From NCBI RefSeq assembly GCF_001865065.1, contig NZ_MJGN01000034.1, positions 169,389-233,388 of the forward strand: a DNA stretch of 64,000 nt, given 5' to 3'. The notes beneath the pieces were generated by a model, which worked only from the letters and a program-made list of their open reading frames with translations, was not told where the DNA came from and ran no database searches. The stretch comes from Curtobacterium sp. MCBA15_008 (GTDB lineage Bacteria > Actinomycetota > Actinomycetes > Actinomycetales > Microbacteriaceae). Shown piece after piece: positions 50,191 to 59,345 of this stretch; the stretch's first letter is position 1; the number at the start of each line of letters is the position of its first letter. A program made the position numbers and the translations under genes.

Positions 50191-50835
50191 ACGATCGTCG
50201 CCCGCGACGAGTCCAGCCCGATCACGCTCGACTGGTTGGCGGGCAAGGTCGTGCTCGCACCGGGTGCCGGCGGCAGTGCGCCGTACGAGTTCACCGCGGG
50301 GCTCATCCGCGAGGCAGGCGGCGACCCGTCGGCCACCCGGTTCGTCCGCGACCTGTCGACCGCGATGCTCGTCGAGCTGTACCGGGGCGGCCTCGGCGAC
50401 GCGATCATCCTCGACCTGGTCTCGGCCGAGGAACTCGTCGCGGCCGGCGGCGGAACCATCGTCTTCCGCCACCTCGACGCGGGCGGCGTGATGCCGAACT
50501 GCGTCTACTACACGCGGACCGACCGGATCGACGAGCTCGGCGACCGCGTCGACCGGTTCACGGACGGCATCGCGGCGGCCATGGCGAAGATCACCGCCGG
50601 CGATGCCGACGCCGAGATCGCCGCCGTCCTCGCCGCCCGGTGGCCGGACAAGGACGCCGCCCTGCTGCGTCGCGCGGCAGACGAGATGGCGGCCGGAGGT
50701 GTCTGGGACTCTGCCGTGGTCGACCGCGACGCGTCCGACCGCTGGATGCGGATCCTGTTCGACGGCGGCCTCACCACGCACACACCGTCGCTCGACGAGC
50801 TCCTCGGTGCCCCGAGCGCCGTCACGACCTCGTGA
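50191..50835 (+). pseudogene. 5'-truncated ABC transporter binding protein (NMT1/SsuA-like)
   Basis: The frame begins directly after a stop at 50188-50190 and reads TIVARDESSPITLDWLAGKV, the middle of an NMT1/THI5-like substrate-binding protein, and continues to a normal C-terminus. About 214 residues remain of a usual 320 or so; the signal peptide and first lobe are missing. Translation from the TTG at 50236 is possible but would give no secreted receptor. The gene overlaps the next one by GTGA, so it was once the first gene of that operon. This is the right edge of the accessory region. Confidence 0.72.
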
Positions 50836-51833
50836 CCCTCGTCCTCGGTGCCGACGACATAGCGGAGGTCATCGGCGCGATCGACGTCGTCGGAGCGGTG
50901 GAGGCGATCCACGCCGACCTCGGGACCGGGGCCGCGCAGCAGCCCGCCCCCGTCGCCCTGACCGGTGTCGACGACGCGCTCTTCCTGCCGATGGCCGTCC
51001 GGTCGGACCGGCTCGGGCTCGTCGTCGTGAAGCTGATGGCCGACATTCCGGACAACAGCGCCCGGGGGCTGCCGTCCCAGCGCTCCACGATCCTGGTGTC
51101 GTCCTCGGTGACGGGCGAGTGCGTGGCCGTCCTCGACGGCATGGCGGTCACCCGGGCGCGGACCGCGGCCACGTCCGTCGTCGCGACGAAGCACCTGGCC
51201 CGCCGCGACGGCGAGGTCCTCGGGTTGCTCGGCGCGGGCAACCTCGCCGTCGAGCACGTCCGCGCGTTCGAGGCCGCGCGCCCGTTCGACCGGATCGTCG
51301 TCTGGTCGCGCTCGCCGGCGACGGTCACGCGGTTCCTCGAAGGGATCGGTCCGGAGCTCGCAGCACGCTGCGTCGTCGCACCGGACCCCCGCCGTGTCGT
51401 CGAGGAGTCCGACGTCCTCTGCACGCTCACCCCGTCGATCGAGCCGGTCGTCCGCGGCGCCTGGCTGCACGACGGCCAGCACGTCAACGCGGTCGGCGCC
51501 CGGCCCCGCCCGACGCACCGTGAACTCGACGGTGCCGCGATGGCCCGGGGGACGGTGTTCGTCGACAGCCGGGCGACGGCGTGGACGAAGTCCGGCGACC
51601 TGCTCGAAGCGGTCGTGGAACGCGCGCTGCCGCAGGACATCGAGCCCGCGGAGCTCGGCGAGGTCATCGCCGGCCGGGCTCCGGGCCGGACGCACGACGA
51701 CGAGGTCACGGTGTTCGACTCGGTCGGACTCGGGGCGCAGGACCTGGCGGTCGCGGCGCGGGTGATCGAACTCGTGCGGGAGCGCGGGATCGGGACCCCG
51801 GTGACGATGGGGCGTTCGAGCGCGCGACGATGA
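50832..51833 (+). CDS. Ornithine cyclodeaminase / mu-crystallin family protein
   Basis: 333 residues. The Rossmann NAD-binding block GLLGAGNLAVEHVRAFEAA lies near residue 133, with ALFLPMAVRSDRLGLVVVKLM and VTRARTAATSVVATKHL upstream and VNAVGARPRPTHREL downstream, all typical of the OCD/AlaDH superfamily. The reaction (cyclodeamination, imine reduction or amino-acid dehydrogenation) cannot be told. The GTG start overlaps the truncated binding-protein gene. Confidence 0.82.
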   Translation: MTLVLGADDIAEVIGAIDVVGAVEAIHADLGTGAAQQPAPVALTGVDDALFLPMAVRSDRLGLVVVKLMADIPDNSARGLPSQRSTILVSSSVTGECVAVLDGMAVTRARTAATSVVATKHLARRDGEVLGLLGAGNLAVEHVRAFEAARPFDRIVVWSRSPATVTRFLEGIGPELAARCVVAPDPRRVVEESDVLCTLTPSIEPVVRGAWLHDGQHVNAVGARPRPTHRELDGAAMARGTVFVDSRATAWTKSGDLLEAVVERALPQDIEPAELGEVIAGRAPGRTHDDEVTVFDSVGLGAQDLAVAARVIELVRERGIGTPVTMGRSSARR

Positions 51834-51880
51834 CGCTGCCGTTCGACGGGGTCCCAGGATGACCCGCAAGGGTGCTCCTC

Positions 51881-52816
51881 ATGCACCGTGCGGTCCCCCT
51901 CGTCATCGCTGCCGCCACCGCGGTCTTCGTCATCGCCGGCTGCTCGACCGGCCCGACCACCCGTGGTTCGGCGTCGTCCAGCTCCACGGCCGCACCGACG
52001 GCGTCCCCGACACCGACACTCGACACGTCGGGGGTCGACCGGGCCCTCGCCGCGCTCGAGACGGAGTACGACGCCACCGTCGGGGTCGTCGCGACCGACA
52101 CGGTCACCGGTGAGTCCGTGACCCACGACGGCGACCACCGGTTCGGGTACGCGTCGACCGTCAAGGCGTTCGCGGCCGCACAGTTCCTGCGATCGGTACG
52201 GGGCTCCGACCGCGACGAGGTCGTGCACTGGACCGCGGCGGACGTCGCCGCAGCCGGCCACTCCCCCGTCACCGAGCAGCACGTCGGCGACGGGCTGTCG
52301 TACGCCGCACTCGCCGAGGCCGCGGTCCGGCAGAGCGACAACACCGCACTGAACCTCGTCCTCACCCGGATCGGCGGCCCGAGCGGCCTCGACGCGGCGC
52401 TGCACGACCTCGGCGACGACGTGACGCAGGTCGTCCACGACGAGCCGGACCTCAACACGATCGAGCCGGGCAGCACCGAGGACACCACCACCCCGGCGGC
52501 CTTCGCGGCGGACGTGGCGGCGGTGCTCGACGGGACCACCCTGGACACCGCCGACCGCGCACAGCTGCTCGACTGGATGGGCGGCAACGCCACGGGCGAC
52601 ACCCTGATCCGCGCCGGCGCTCCGGAGGGCTGGACGGTCGCCGACAAGTCCGGCGGCGCGGGCGGCATCCGGAACGACGTCGCGCTCGTCACCCGGCCGG
52701 GCGGCGACCCGATCGTGATCGCCGTCCTGACGACGAGGAACGACCCCGACGCCGCGTACGACGACGCCCTCGTGGCGAAGACCGCCTCGGTGGTGCTCGG
52801 CGCCTTCGCACGCTGA
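51881..52816 (+). CDS. Class A beta-lactamase, lipoprotein
   Basis: 311 residues. Lipoprotein signal with IAGC (Cys21), a Ser/Thr/Pro linker, then the serine beta-lactamase fold with all active-site elements: STVK (S-X-X-K), SDN, EPDLN (E-X-X-L-N) and KSG. It should hydrolyse penicillin- or cephalosporin-type lactams at the cell surface. The ATG at 51881 has CAAGGG eight bases upstream; a GTG at 51872 in frame is less well placed. No BlaI/BlaR regulator is nearby. Confidence 0.88.
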   Translation: MHRAVPLVIAAATAVFVIAGCSTGPTTRGSASSSSTAAPTASPTPTLDTSGVDRALAALETEYDATVGVVATDTVTGESVTHDGDHRFGYASTVKAFAAAQFLRSVRGSDRDEVVHWTAADVAAAGHSPVTEQHVGDGLSYAALAEAAVRQSDNTALNLVLTRIGGPSGLDAALHDLGDDVTQVVHDEPDLNTIEPGSTEDTTTPAAFAADVAAVLDGTTLDTADRAQLLDWMGGNATGDTLIRAGAPEGWTVADKSGGAGGIRNDVALVTRPGGDPIVIAVLTTRNDPDAAYDDALVAKTASVVLGAFAR

Positions 52817-52818
52817 AC

Positions 52819-52824
52819 TACGAT
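52819..52824 (+). promoter_or_regulatory. -10 box of a leaderless flavoprotein gene
   Basis: TACGAT lies six bases before the ATG at 52831, overlapping the space after the beta-lactamase stop. With the usual spacing transcription would begin at the start codon. Confidence 0.5.
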
Positions 52825-52830
52825 CTGGGC

Positions 52831-54012
52831 ATGCCCGCCAGCAGCACGGACACCACCCGGCACATCGTCGTCGGGGGCGGGGTCGTGGGTGCCGCCGCCG
52901 CGTACGCCCTCACCCGCCGCGGCGAGCGCGTCCTGCTCGTCGAACAGCACGGGCGCGGCCACGACCGGGGCTCCTCGCACGGTGCGACCCGGATCTTCCG
53001 GCAGGGCTACGCCGACGCCGAGTACGTCGCGCTGACGACGCGCGCCCTCGAGCTGTGGGAAGCGCTCGAGGCCGCAGGCGACCGGCAGCTCATCGACCGG
53101 ACCGGTGCCGTCGACCACGGGCGCGCCGAGGTCGTCGACGCCATCGCCGCGACGCTCGCCGCGGCGGACATCCCGCACGAGACGCTCACCGTTGACGAAG
53201 CCGCCGCCCGCTGGCCCGGGATCGCGTTCGAGGGGCACGTCCTCACCCACGCCACCGCCGGGCAGATCCGGTCGGCCGAGGCGATCGAGGTCCTCCTCAC
53301 CCTGGCCGAGGGGACCGGGCTCGCCGAGCTCCGGTTCGACACCCGGGTGACCGGGATCGAGGACCACGGCGACGAGGTCACCGTGACGCTCGCCGCCCGG
53401 AGCGACGCCACCGAGGACGAGCACACCGCCGGCGAGCGCGTCCGGACCCGCTCCCTGGTGGCCGCGGTCGGCTCGTGGGCCCCCACCCTGGTGGGCGACC
53501 TGCTCGCGGAACGCGGGGCGCGCCTCCCGGCCATCCGCGTCACCCAGGAGCAGCCCGCCCACTTCCCCAGCCACCTGCCGGACGAGGCCTGGCCGAGCTT
53601 CGTGCACTGGGCCGACGGCGACGACGTGTACGGCCTGCTCACCCCCGGCGAGGGCGTGAAGGTCGGGTTCCACGGGACGGGGCCGGTCGTCGACCCGGAC
53701 CACCGCGACCGCACGCCCGTGCCGGCGGAGGCCGCGCGACTGCAGGCGTACGTCGCGCGTTTCGTGCCAGGGGTGGACGCGTCGGCGCCGACGTTCATCA
53801 GCTGCCTGTACGACAACTCCCCGGACGAGGACTTCGTCATGGACCGTCGCGGGCCGATCACGGTCGCGACGGGGTTCTCGGGGCACGGGTTCAAGTTCGC
53901 GCCGCTGCTCGGCGAGATGCTGGCGGACCTCGCGACGGGTGGGGCGCCGCACCCGCGCTTCGCGCTGCCGTCCGACACCGCCCACCAGGAGGTCCCACCG
54001 TGCGCATCGTGA
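52831..54012 (+). CDS. FAD-dependent oxidoreductase, monomeric sarcosine oxidase-like
   Basis: 393 residues. The N-terminal dinucleotide-binding GGGVVGAAAAYALTRRG and SSHGATRIFRQGY are characteristic of the MSOX/N-methyltryptophan oxidase family. The C-terminal SCLYDNSPDEDFVMD holds the Cys that binds FAD covalently in MSOX, and GFSGHGFKFAPLLGE completes the flavin site. It should oxidise an N-methyl or secondary amino acid with release of hydrogen peroxide. It overlaps the glycerate kinase gene by 13 nt. Confidence 0.87.
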   Translation: MPASSTDTTRHIVVGGGVVGAAAAYALTRRGERVLLVEQHGRGHDRGSSHGATRIFRQGYADAEYVALTTRALELWEALEAAGDRQLIDRTGAVDHGRAEVVDAIAATLAAADIPHETLTVDEAAARWPGIAFEGHVLTHATAGQIRSAEAIEVLLTLAEGTGLAELRFDTRVTGIEDHGDEVTVTLAARSDATEDEHTAGERVRTRSLVAAVGSWAPTLVGDLLAERGARLPAIRVTQEQPAHFPSHLPDEAWPSFVHWADGDDVYGLLTPGEGVKVGFHGTGPVVDPDHRDRTPVPAEAARLQAYVARFVPGVDASAPTFISCLYDNSPDEDFVMDRRGPITVATGFSGHGFKFAPLLGEMLADLATGGAPHPRFALPSDTAHQEVPPCAS

Positions 54013-55016
54013 TCGCTCCCGATTCCTTCAAGGGGACGGCGACCGCGGCTGCCGTCGCCGCTGCGATCGCGGACGGCTGGCTGCTGGAGCGCCCCCACGA
54101 CGAGGTGGTGCTCGCACCGATGGCCGACGGCGGCGAGGGGACACTCGACGCGTTCGCGACCGCGTTCCCGGACGCCGTCCGCGTCCCCGTCACGGTCACC
54201 GGTCCGGCCGGCACGCCCGTCGACACGTGGTGGCTGCGACTGCCAGACGGCCGTGCCGTGGTGGAGCTCGCGGCGACGAGCGGCCTCCCGCTGCTGCCCT
54301 CGCTCATGCCCGACACCGCGACGTCGCGCGGGTTCGGCGAGGCCATCGTGGCAGCGCTCGACGCCGGTGCGACCGGGCTCGTGCTCGGCATCGGCGGCAG
54401 TGCCTCGACGGACGGCGGCGCCTCGGTCCTCGACGTCATCGGATCCCGGCCACTTCCGCCCGGCGGTGTGGTCGTGCTCACCGACGTCACCTTGCCGCTG
54501 CTCGGACCGACCGGGGCCGCGGCGGTGTTCGGCCCCCAGAAGGGCATCACGCCCGATCGGGTGGCGTCGTTCGATGCACGTCTGGCCGCGTTCGCGGGGC
54601 GGTTCCCCGACGTCGACCCGACGACCCCGGGCGCCGGTGCGGCCGGTGGTGTCGGTTTCGGCATGCTGGTCTGGGGTGCGACGCTCGCGCGGGGGGCCTC
54701 GGCGGTCGCGGACGTCCTCGGGCTGCCGACGCTGCTGGACGGCGCCGACGTGGTGGTCACCGGTGAGGGGCGGTACGACGGGCAGAGCGCCGCGGGCAAG
54801 GTGCCGTCGGTGGTGCAGGCCCTGACCGCGGTGCACGCCCCCGGTGCCCGACCGATGCTCGTCGCGGGGGCGATCGACGCGCCGCTCGACGACTACGCCG
54901 CGGCGGCGTCGCTCACCGTGCTCGCGACGCAGACCACCGGCGAGCCGGACGACGCGCTCGCCGACCCGCTGCGCTTCGCGACGATCGCGGGGCAGCGGTT
55001 GGCGCGCATGGCCTGA
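54000..55016 (+). CDS. glxK: Glycerate kinase
   Basis: 338 residues of the GlxK family (glycerate 2-kinase type). N-terminal IAPDSFKGT, MADGGEGTLDA, GIGGSASTDGGASVLD, AGGVGFGM and VVTGEGRYDGQSAAGKVP are all present. It phosphorylates D-glycerate for entry into glycolysis. The GTG at 54000 gives the family N-terminus (RIVIAPDSFKG). It is translationally coupled to the flavoprotein gene. Confidence 0.92.
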   Translation: MRIVIAPDSFKGTATAAAVAAAIADGWLLERPHDEVVLAPMADGGEGTLDAFATAFPDAVRVPVTVTGPAGTPVDTWWLRLPDGRAVVELAATSGLPLLPSLMPDTATSRGFGEAIVAALDAGATGLVLGIGGSASTDGGASVLDVIGSRPLPPGGVVVLTDVTLPLLGPTGAAAVFGPQKGITPDRVASFDARLAAFAGRFPDVDPTTPGAGAAGGVGFGMLVWGATLARGASAVADVLGLPTLLDGADVVVTGEGRYDGQSAAGKVPSVVQALTAVHAPGARPMLVAGAIDAPLDDYAAAASLTVLATQTTGEPDDALADPLRFATIAGQRLARMA

Positions 55017-55114
55017 TCGATCCGCGGTGTCGACTCATCCGCGCTCCGTCGTCATCGCTGCTGTCGTCGACACGGACGTCACGCAACGCGGCCGCGAATG
55101 CCGCGTACAGACGC

Positions 55115-55138
55115 AAAAGTCCGATCTGCAAGACTTTT
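55115..55138 (+). terminator. Possible terminator after glycerate kinase
   Basis: AAAAGTC (55115-55121) and GACTTTT (55132-55138) form a 7-bp stem ending in four T. It lies about 100 nt after the stop. An ATG at 55142 opens a 45-codon frame (MSDQPDTRAAPGCCSSAP) that I cannot identify; the rest of 55017-55276 is otherwise empty. Confidence 0.45.
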
Positions 55139-55276
55139 CGGGATGTCCGATCAACCGGACACACGTGCGGCGCCGGGATGCTGCTCGTCCGCACCGACGC
55201 CGACGGCTGAGCGCCCCGCCAGCCGCCGACGGTTCACTGGGACACGAGTCCACCCGAGGGCGGTAGGGAGCCACCG

Positions 55277-55609
55277 ATGAAGCACATCCAGTACGACGGT
55301 TCGACGATCCTGACGAGCGACGACGTCGCCGACGCCGTCATCGAGTACGCCGCCGCCCTGGCCGGCGGTGACCGCGCGGACACCGTCGCCGTGCCCGCGG
55401 TCGCCGACGACGGCACGATGACCACGACGAAGATCCTGATCGGCCCGTCGAGCGAGATCGTCGTCGAGGACACCGAGGAGGACGACCTCGAGGTCGAGCA
55501 GGAGGAGTTCGTGGCGCGACTCCGCGCAGCGGCCGAGACCTTCGGGCACGCCGAACCGATCCACGCCGACACCCGCTCCGACCTGACGAGCGCGCCGGAA
55601 CAGGTCTGA
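55277..55609 (+). CDS. Hypothetical protein, 110 aa
   Basis: Small acidic soluble protein with two parts: an N-terminal alpha/beta segment (YDGSTILTSDDVADAVIEYAA) and an acidic C-terminal segment (VEDTEEDDLEVEQEEFVARL). It resembles conserved actinobacterial hypotheticals; no function is known to me. GGTAGGGAG precedes the ATG. Confidence 0.65.
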   Translation: MKHIQYDGSTILTSDDVADAVIEYAAALAGGDRADTVAVPAVADDGTMTTTKILIGPSSEIVVEDTEEDDLEVEQEEFVARLRAAAETFGHAEPIHADTRSDLTSAPEQV

Positions 55610-55738
55610 GCGGCACGCGTCCGACACGCGCACGTGCGATCGCAGGGGTGTCCCAACGGAACCTCCCACCCGATGGCGCGCTCCACGACACTTGACGAGG
55701 GCCGGATCCGGCCCCACGTCAACCCCACGAGGAGACCA

Positions 55739-56785
55739 TTGCGCACCGTCAACGCGTACGCGGCACCGTCCGCCACCGAGCCGCTCGTCAAGACCACCAT
55801 CACCCGTCGTGACGTCGGCCCGAACGACGTCGAGATCGACATCGCCTACGCCGGCATCTGCCACTCGGACATCCACACCGTCCGCGGCGAGTGGGGCGAG
55901 ATCCAGTACCCGCAGGTCGTCGGCCACGAGATCGTCGGCCACGTCTCCGCCGTCGGCGAGAACGTCACCAAGCACCAGGTCGGCGACCGCGTCGGCGTGG
56001 GCTGCATGGTGAACTCCTGCGGTGAGTGCGAGAACTGCGTCGCCGGCGAGGAGCAGTACTGCCTGAAGGGCAACATCCAGACGTACGCGGGCGTCGACCC
56101 GGCCGACGGCAGCATCACCCAGGGCGGCTACTCGCAGGCCGTCGTCGTGAACGAGGACTTCGTCCTCCGGGTGCCCGAGTCGCTCGACATCGAGAAGGTC
56201 GCGCCGCTGCTCTGCGCCGGCATCACCACCTACTCGCCGCTGCACCACTGGAAGGCCGGCCCCGGCACGAAGGTCGCCGTCATCGGCATGGGCGGGCTCG
56301 GCCACATGGCGGTCAAGATCGCCGTCGCGCTCGGCGCCGACGTCACCGTCCTGTCGCAGACCACGTCGAAGGAAGCCGACTCGCTCCGCTACGGCGCGAC
56401 GGCCCACTACGCGACGAAGGACCCGGAGACGTTCGAGAAGCTCGCGAGCTCGTTCGAGCTCATCATCAACACCGTGTCGGCGAAGATCCCGATGGGTGCC
56501 TACCTCGGCCTCCTCAAGGTCGACGGCACGCTCGTCAACGTCGGTGCCCCGTCGGAGCCGCTCGAGGTCCCGGCGTTCGCCCTGATCCCTCGCCGACTCA
56601 GCTGGGCCGGTTCGGCCATCGGCGGCATCCGCGAGACCCAGGAGATGCTCGACTTCTGCGCGGAGCACGGCATCCTGCCGGAGACCGAGCTCATCAGCGC
56701 GGACCAGATCAACGAGGCGTACGAGCGCGTCCTGGCGTCGGACGTCCGGTACCGCTTCGTGATCGACGCGGCCACCCTGGCCTGA
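55739..56785 (+). CDS. Zinc-dependent NAD(P) alcohol dehydrogenase (cinnamyl/YahK type)
   Basis: 348 residues. Catalytic zinc ligands are in AGICHSDIH and GHEIVGHV, and the structural zinc is held by four Cys in [15 protein letters not shown]. The Rossmann segment reads [17 protein letters not shown]. Family members reduce aldehydes with NADPH. The start is a TTG at 55739 giving [10 protein letters not shown], the family N-terminus, with GAGGAG six bases upstream. The gene is followed by a perfect 44-bp palindrome (motif A) that may terminate it. Confidence 0.9.
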   Translation: MRTVNAYAAPSATEPLVKTTITRRDVGPNDVEIDIAYAGICHSDIHTVRGEWGEIQYPQVVGHEIVGHVSAVGENVTKHQVGDRVGVGCMVNSCGECENCVAGEEQYCLKGNIQTYAGVDPADGSITQGGYSQAVVVNEDFVLRVPESLDIEKVAPLLCAGITTYSPLHHWKAGPGTKVAVIGMGGLGHMAVKIAVALGADVTVLSQTTSKEADSLRYGATAHYATKDPETFEKLASSFELIINTVSAKIPMGAYLGLLKVDGTLVNVGAPSEPLEVPAFALIPRRLSWAGSAIGGIRETQEMLDFCAEHGILPETELISADQINEAYERVLASDVRYRFVIDAATLA

Positions 56786-56815
56786 GCGGCCCGCGTCCTC
56801 GACGCGACCGCACGG

Positions 56816-56859
56816 CGGACGGGAGGCGCGGTGCCAGCTGGCACCGCGCCTCCCGTCCG
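56816..56859. repeat. Intergenic palindromic repeat, motif A, copy 2 (perfect)
   Basis: Perfect 44-bp palindrome centred at 56837/56838; the left arm starts CGGACGGGAGGCGCGGTGCC. Its inner 32 bp are identical to the copy at 62664-62711. It sits 31 nt after the dehydrogenase stop and so probably doubles as a terminator. Confidence 0.85.
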
Positions 56860-56967
56860 TCCACGGTCGTGGACAGGGCTGCCGAGCGCTGTCCGCAGAA
56901 CGCGGTACCGTCGTCCGTCGCACGCAGCGGTAGGACAGTTCCCGACCTAGTTTGGGAGTCTTGACGG

Positions 56968-57927
56968 GTGAGTGACACGTCGAGCGAGGCACCTCGGCCT
57001 CTCGTGTCGGTGGCCGGCACCGACACGGATGCCGCCATCGGCGACCTCGCTGGCATGTACGCGGGCCGCACCTGGCACTCCGGCCGCACCGACGGGGACT
57101 ACTGGTACCGCTACGTGGCCCTCGGCGACGAGCGGATGAGCATCCGTCGGTCGCAGATGCACGGCTCCCTGCGCGGCGACGTCGCGGTCGAGGGCGAGGT
57201 GGTCGTGCAGTGGATCGACTCCGGCAGCGCGGCGCTCGACGTCGGACGTGACGAGGTCCGCATGCAGCCCGGTGTGCCGACGCTCTTCCCCGTCGAGCAG
57301 CGCTTCGACATGGAGTACCGCGACTGGGACCAGCGGCTCGTGCACCTGCAGCGCGACCTCGTGCTCGACGTCGCGTCCGAGCGGTACCTGGTGGACGGGA
57401 CCGTCCAGTTCGACCGTTCCACACCGCCGACGCCCGAGGCGATCGCGCGCTGGCGGCAGGCCGTCGCGTCCTCCGTCCGCGCGCTCCGGACCGACGGGGG
57501 CGAGTCGCTCGCCTGGGGCGAAGCGCAGCGGGACGTCGCACGGGCGCTCCTCGACCTCTACCGCTTCCGTGCGGAAGCCGCACCCACCGGGTGGGGCGAG
57601 CACCGGCACGCCCGGATCCGTGCCGCCGTCGAGTACATCCACGCGCACGCGCACGAACCGCTGACGGTGTCGGACATCGCGCGGGCCGCCGACCTCAGCG
57701 TGCGCGGCCTGCAGGAGGCGTTCCAACGCGCCCTCGACCGCACGCCGATGCAGTACCTCCGCGAGGTCCGGCTGCGCCGCTCCCACGAGGACCTGCAGCG
57801 CGCGCAGCCCGGCCAGACGTCGGTCGCCGAGGTCGCGGCGCGCTGGGGCTTCACGCACATGGGCCGGTTCTCCGGGGAGTACCTGCAGCGGTTCGGCGAG
57901 TACCCGAAGCAGACGCTCCGGCGCTAG
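56968..57927 (+). CDS. AraC-family transcriptional regulator
   Basis: 319 residues. The N-terminal domain (about 1-200) is of the AraC-binding-like cupin type. The C-terminal double HTH reads LTVSDIARAADLSVRGLQEAF, then SVAEVAARWGFTHMGRFSGEYLQRFGEYPKQTL. It starts at a GTG. The stop overlaps by four bases the stop of the convergent propeller-protein gene (CTAG shared by both). Target genes are unknown; the nearest divergent or upstream gene is the alcohol dehydrogenase. Confidence 0.87.
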   Translation: MSDTSSEAPRPLVSVAGTDTDAAIGDLAGMYAGRTWHSGRTDGDYWYRYVALGDERMSIRRSQMHGSLRGDVAVEGEVVVQWIDSGSAALDVGRDEVRMQPGVPTLFPVEQRFDMEYRDWDQRLVHLQRDLVLDVASERYLVDGTVQFDRSTPPTPEAIARWRQAVASSVRALRTDGGESLAWGEAQRDVARALLDLYRFRAEAAPTGWGEHRHARIRAAVEYIHAHAHEPLTVSDIARAADLSVRGLQEAFQRALDRTPMQYLREVRLRRSHEDLQRAQPGQTSVAEVAARWGFTHMGRFSGEYLQRFGEYPKQTLRR

Positions 57928-59345
57928 CCGATCTCGTCGCCGGACGGCAGGGCACCGCACCAGTCGACCGACCCGGCGTCGATGCTCGCCTCGAGCACCC
58001 CGGAGGACGCGTCGACGATGCTCACCAGCTCGTCGGTCGCCGACTTCGTCGCGACCGCGACGAACTGGCTGTTCGGGGACGGGCAGACCGCCGTGACGCT
58101 CGCGTCGTCCGGGATCGTCACGGGCAGCCGGGAGGCGCGGCTGCCGTCCACCCGCACGATCCGTGCCGAGATGGTCCCGTCCGACCGCACGTCGCCGACG
58201 ACGCGCAGGTAGCTGGCGTCCGTCAGCTGCGCGATCCGCCCGAGGTAGGCGCCGTCGGTGCTGCCGGCGGGCGCCTGCAGTGCGGTGCGCGCGCCGTCCG
58301 TCAGGTCGAGGCGGACGATGCCCGTCCCCGTCTCGACCACGGCCGTCGTGCCCGTGCCGACGAACCCGTGCAGGTACGTCGCGCTGCCGAGACGGACGGC
58401 ATCGGTCCGGCCGCTCATGTCGACCAACACGAGGTCGTCGCTGCCGGTCCGGACGAGGGCGCTCTCGGTGCGCGGTACGTACGCCCACTGGCCGACGGTC
58501 ATCGGGACCGCCCCGGTCACGGGCTTCCCCTCGGCGTCGATCGCGGTCGGCAGGTGCGTGCCGGTCATGTCGACGACGTAGAGGCCGACGTTCCGGGACT
58601 GCCCGGTGGAGGTGTCGGCGTACTCGAACCCGAACGACGCGCCGTCGTCCGCCGCGTGCAGGGCCGTCACGCGTCCTTCCCGGGTGGGCAGCGTGAGGTG
58701 CTCCACGGGGGTGTCCTCGTCCTGCACGCCGCCCGCGAGCGGGACGATGTCCACGGCGGACCCGGCGTCCGTGCCGCTCACGACGACGAGCGAGCGACCG
58801 AGGCGGGCGTACTCGGAGATCCCGGCGGCCTCGTAGACGGTCCTCGAGCCGCCCGCGTCGAGCGACCGCCGGACGATGCGGTCCTTCCCGCCGTCGGCCG
58901 CGGGGACCAGGGCGAGCACGTCGGTGCTGCCGGTGCGGATCGTGGTGGTGAGGTCGGACGTCGCCCGCTGCCCCGGGGCTCGGACGTCGGCCACCGTGAC
59001 CGTGTAGTCGCGGTCGTACGCCAGGGGGCCGGCGAACTCCACGGCGATCGTGTTCCCGCTCGAGGTCACCGTGTGGGCGGCGGCCGGGGAGACCCGGACG
59101 TCGCCGGCGGTCACCCGCTGCAGCGCCTGGTTCGCGGTGAGGATCACCCGCTGGGCCGGACGCGACACCAGGCCCGAGGCGTCGTACGACACGTCACGCA
59201 GGCGGGGTCCCTGCTGCGAGCCGACGACCGCGGCGAGCGACCCGACGACGACGAGCACCGTGATCGTCGCGACGAGCCGGCGTCGGAAGCGGTTCCGGGG
59301 GCGGGCCCGGAGCGACTCGGGATCCCTGCCGGGCTCAGTACTCAT
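57924..59345 (-). CDS. Membrane-anchored beta-propeller protein
   Basis: 473 residues: an Arg-rich cytoplasmic start, one membrane helix (VATITVLVVVGSLAAVVGS), a region of about 90 residues resembling a Big_5-type domain (VRVSPAAAHTV, YDRDYTVTVADVRAPG), then a repetitive all-beta region of about 330 residues (repeated blades such as DIVPLAGG, VGLYVVDMTG, LVLVDMSGR, IVRLDLTDG) consistent with a propeller. Probably an extracellular scaffold or sensor. It overlaps the YcgQ-like gene by 11 nt, so it belongs to that operon. Confidence 0.65.
   Translation of the reverse strand: MSTEPGRDPESLRARPRNRFRRRLVATITVLVVVGSLAAVVGSQQGPRLRDVSYDASGLVSRPAQRVILTANQALQRVTAGDVRVSPAAAHTVTSSGNTIAVEFAGPLAYDRDYTVTVADVRAPGQRATSDLTTTIRTGSTDVLALVPAADGGKDRIVRRSLDAGGSRTVYEAAGISEYARLGRSLVVVSGTDAGSAVDIVPLAGGVQDEDTPVEHLTLPTREGRVTALHAADDGASFGFEYADTSTGQSRNVGLYVVDMTGTHLPTAIDAEGKPVTGAVPMTVGQWAYVPRTESALVRTGSDDLVLVDMSGRTDAVRLGSATYLHGFVGTGTTAVVETGTGIVRLDLTDGARTALQAPAGSTDGAYLGRIAQLTDASYLRVVGDVRSDGTISARIVRVDGSRASRLPVTIPDDASVTAVCPSPNSQFVAVATKSATDELVSIVDASSGVLEASIDAGSVDWCGALPSGDEIG

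Noticed and set aside
55142..55280. Small gene beginning MSDQPDTRAAPGCC
   Set aside because: Forty-five codons, no clear ribosome binding site, and the end overlaps the start of the next gene. It could be a remnant of a larger gene, but no family match is convincing.
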